Below are positions 5,257 through 6,349 of a DNA stretch of 6,349 nt, one piece after another. The notes beneath the pieces were generated by a model that did not search any database, was not told where the DNA came from, and worked only from the letters and a program-made list of their open reading frames with translations. Made by a program: the position numbers and the translations under genes. This DNA is from Robiginitomaculum sp. (GTDB taxonomy: Bacteria; Pseudomonadota; Alphaproteobacteria; Caulobacterales; Maricaulaceae): the NCBI GenBank assembly GCA_021647805.1, contig JAKITZ010000148.1:1-6349 (forward strand), in the 5' to 3' direction. The number at the start of each line of letters is the position of its first letter. Position 1 is the stretch's first letter.

Positions 5257-6349
5257 CTATCCTTGGTAGCCAAACATTCGTGGCACAAAAAGAATTAGAT
5301 CTGGCCAGAGCACAAGCACCATCAAGCAAGTGATTAGCACACCGATAAACGGCCAGATTTCTTTTATTATTTCTCCAAGCGCAATACCCGTTACGCCATT
5401 TATTACAAATAATAATACTCCGTATGGAGGCGTAATAAGGCCAATCATAATGTTGATTGTTGCAACAACACCAAAATAGACCAGATCAATTTCTAACGCT
5501 CTTGCGGTTGGTAAAAATAATGGCACAGCAATCAATAATAAAGTGGTTGCATCAAATAAAGCGCCAAGAAGTAAAAACAATGCCATAATTGCAAACATGA
5601 AAAGCATAGGGGAAAAATCTATACTGGTAAGCCATGCTGCCACCAGATTTGGAATATTTTCGCTGGCTACAAGATAATTCAATACTAGCGCCGAAGCAAT
5701 TATCAGCCCGATAATGGAGGTTGAACGGGCTGAATCCAATATCGCAATATAAAGAGCCTTAAGCGATAGTGAACGATAAAATACAACAGCAATTATCAGA
5801 GCATAAGCTGCTGCAACAGCTGCGGCTTCAGTTGGAGTTGTTGCGCCGCCATATATGCCTGCCAAAAGGATTACTGGCATCATCAATGCAGGGAAAGCAC
5901 GCAATGTAATTCCTGGTATTTTTTTTAATTTGATAGTTTTGTCACGCGGGAAATTGCGCCTTCTTGCCGCAATAATATTATATATCATTAAAAAAGATGC
6001 AAGCAAAAGACCTGGCACAATGCCACCAAGAAATAAATAGCCTATTGATGTATCCGATATCATTGCATAAAGAATCATTGGAATGGAGGGTGGAATAATA
6101 GGGCCAATCACGCTCGAAGCAGCAGTTAAAGCAGCGGCATAACCAGCTGGGTAGCGATTGTCTTTGCGCATCATGTCAATAATTATGCGGCCAATTCCGG
6201 CAGCATCTGCAATTGCAGAGCCTGACATTCCAGAAAATATCAAACTTGCGACAACGTTCACCTGCGCAAGCCCACCACGAAATCGCCCCACAATTGCAAC
6301 GCAAAACGCCAAAAGCCTATCTGCTATTCCGCTGGCATTCACAATATTT
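5257..6349 (-). CDS. TRAP transporter large permease subunit, DctM family, 5'-truncated
   Basis: The large inner-membrane subunit of a tripartite ATP-independent periplasmic transporter. It imports an organic acid or similar solute, driven by an ion gradient and delivered by a separate binding protein. The frame is open to the right window edge, ends at TAG (complement of 5257-5259) and shows 363 residues. DctM proteins are about 425-430, so roughly 65 N-terminal residues are missing. A GTG codon at 6342 is an internal valine, not a start. Numbering from that valine, conserved stretches are FRGGLAQVNV (21-30), SGMSGSAIADAAG (37-49), IGPIIPPSIPMILYA (79-93), GIYGGATTPTEAAAVA (162-177), LGALFDATTLLLI (259-271) and MIGLITPPYGVLLF (299-312). 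Together they contain many hydrophobic helices. In the common P-Q-M gene order DctM is last, so the binding protein and small permease (DctQ) are expected beyond 6349. Substrate is unknown. Confidence 0.94.
   Translation of the reverse strand, partial: NIVNASGIADRLLAFCVAIVGRFRGGLAQVNVVASLIFSGMSGSAIADAAGIGRIIIDMMRKDNRYPAGYAAALTAASSVIGPIIPPSIPMILYAMISDTSIGYLFLGGIVPGLLLASFLMIYNIIAARRRNFPRDKTIKLKKIPGITLRAFPALMMPVILLAGIYGGATTPTEAAAVAAAYALIIAVVFYRSLSLKALYIAILDSARSTSIIGLIIASALVLNYLVASENIPNLVAAWLTSIDFSPMLFMFAIMALFLLLGALFDATTLLLIAVPLFLPTARALEIDLVYFGVVATINIMIGLITPPYGVLLFVINGVTGIALGEIIKEIWPFIGVLITCLMVLVLWPDLILFVPRMFGYQG

Noticed and set aside
5087..5329. Antisense frame spanning the ATPase F end, the gap and the DctM end
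   Set aside because: It overlaps two well-supported genes and has no coding character or homology that I recognise.
5855..6040. Plus-strand open frame opposite DctM
   Set aside because: It lies entirely within a conserved TRAP permease region on the minus strand.
1..6349. Mobile elements, CRISPR repeats, long direct or inverted repeats, tRNA or rRNA
   Set aside because: None was seen on reading both strands; almost every base is accounted for by transporter genes and short gaps.

Overview
The window contains most of one ordinary bacterial solute-uptake operon and the end of a second transporter gene on the opposite strand. It reads as a chromosomal transport locus of a moderately AT-rich Gram-negative bacterium. 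An ABC importer of the peptide/nickel/opine class (Dpp/Opp type) lying beside a TRAP transporter fits an alphaproteobacterium, perhaps a low-GC Hyphomicrobiales-like lineage. That placement is inferred from gene content and protein style only. I see no rRNA, tRNA, mobile element, phage gene or CRISPR array.

Plus strand, 1-5212: a five-gene ABC importer in the order substrate-binding protein (5' end cut off by the window), permease B, permease C, ATPase D, ATPase F. The binding protein is separated from the permeases by 88 bases that hold a strong 13-bp hairpin. The other four genes are packed tightly: B and C share one base (TGATG), C and D are one base apart, and D and F share one base (TAATG). 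The binding protein would capture the solute in the periplasm, the B/C pair would form the membrane channel, and the D/F ATPases would drive import. The substrate cannot be read from the sequence. Peptides are the default guess, but sugars, opines and other small solutes are carried by the same family.

Minus strand, 6349-5257: the C-terminal 363 residues of a TRAP transporter large membrane subunit (DctM family), with its start beyond the right edge. It converges on the ABC operon across a T-rich gap of 44 bases.

The ABC operon is conventional in layout, but three of its parts depart from family consensus. The D ATPase has Ala in place of the Gly just before the Walker A lysine. The F ATPase is unusually short between Walker A and the Q-loop. 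Permease C lacks the usual Gly in its EAA coupling loop. Both ATPases keep the C-terminal four-cysteine motif linked to an iron-sulfur cluster in related importers. I found no convincing evidence of a new kind of system here; the points of interest are these local deviations and the intercistronic hairpin.
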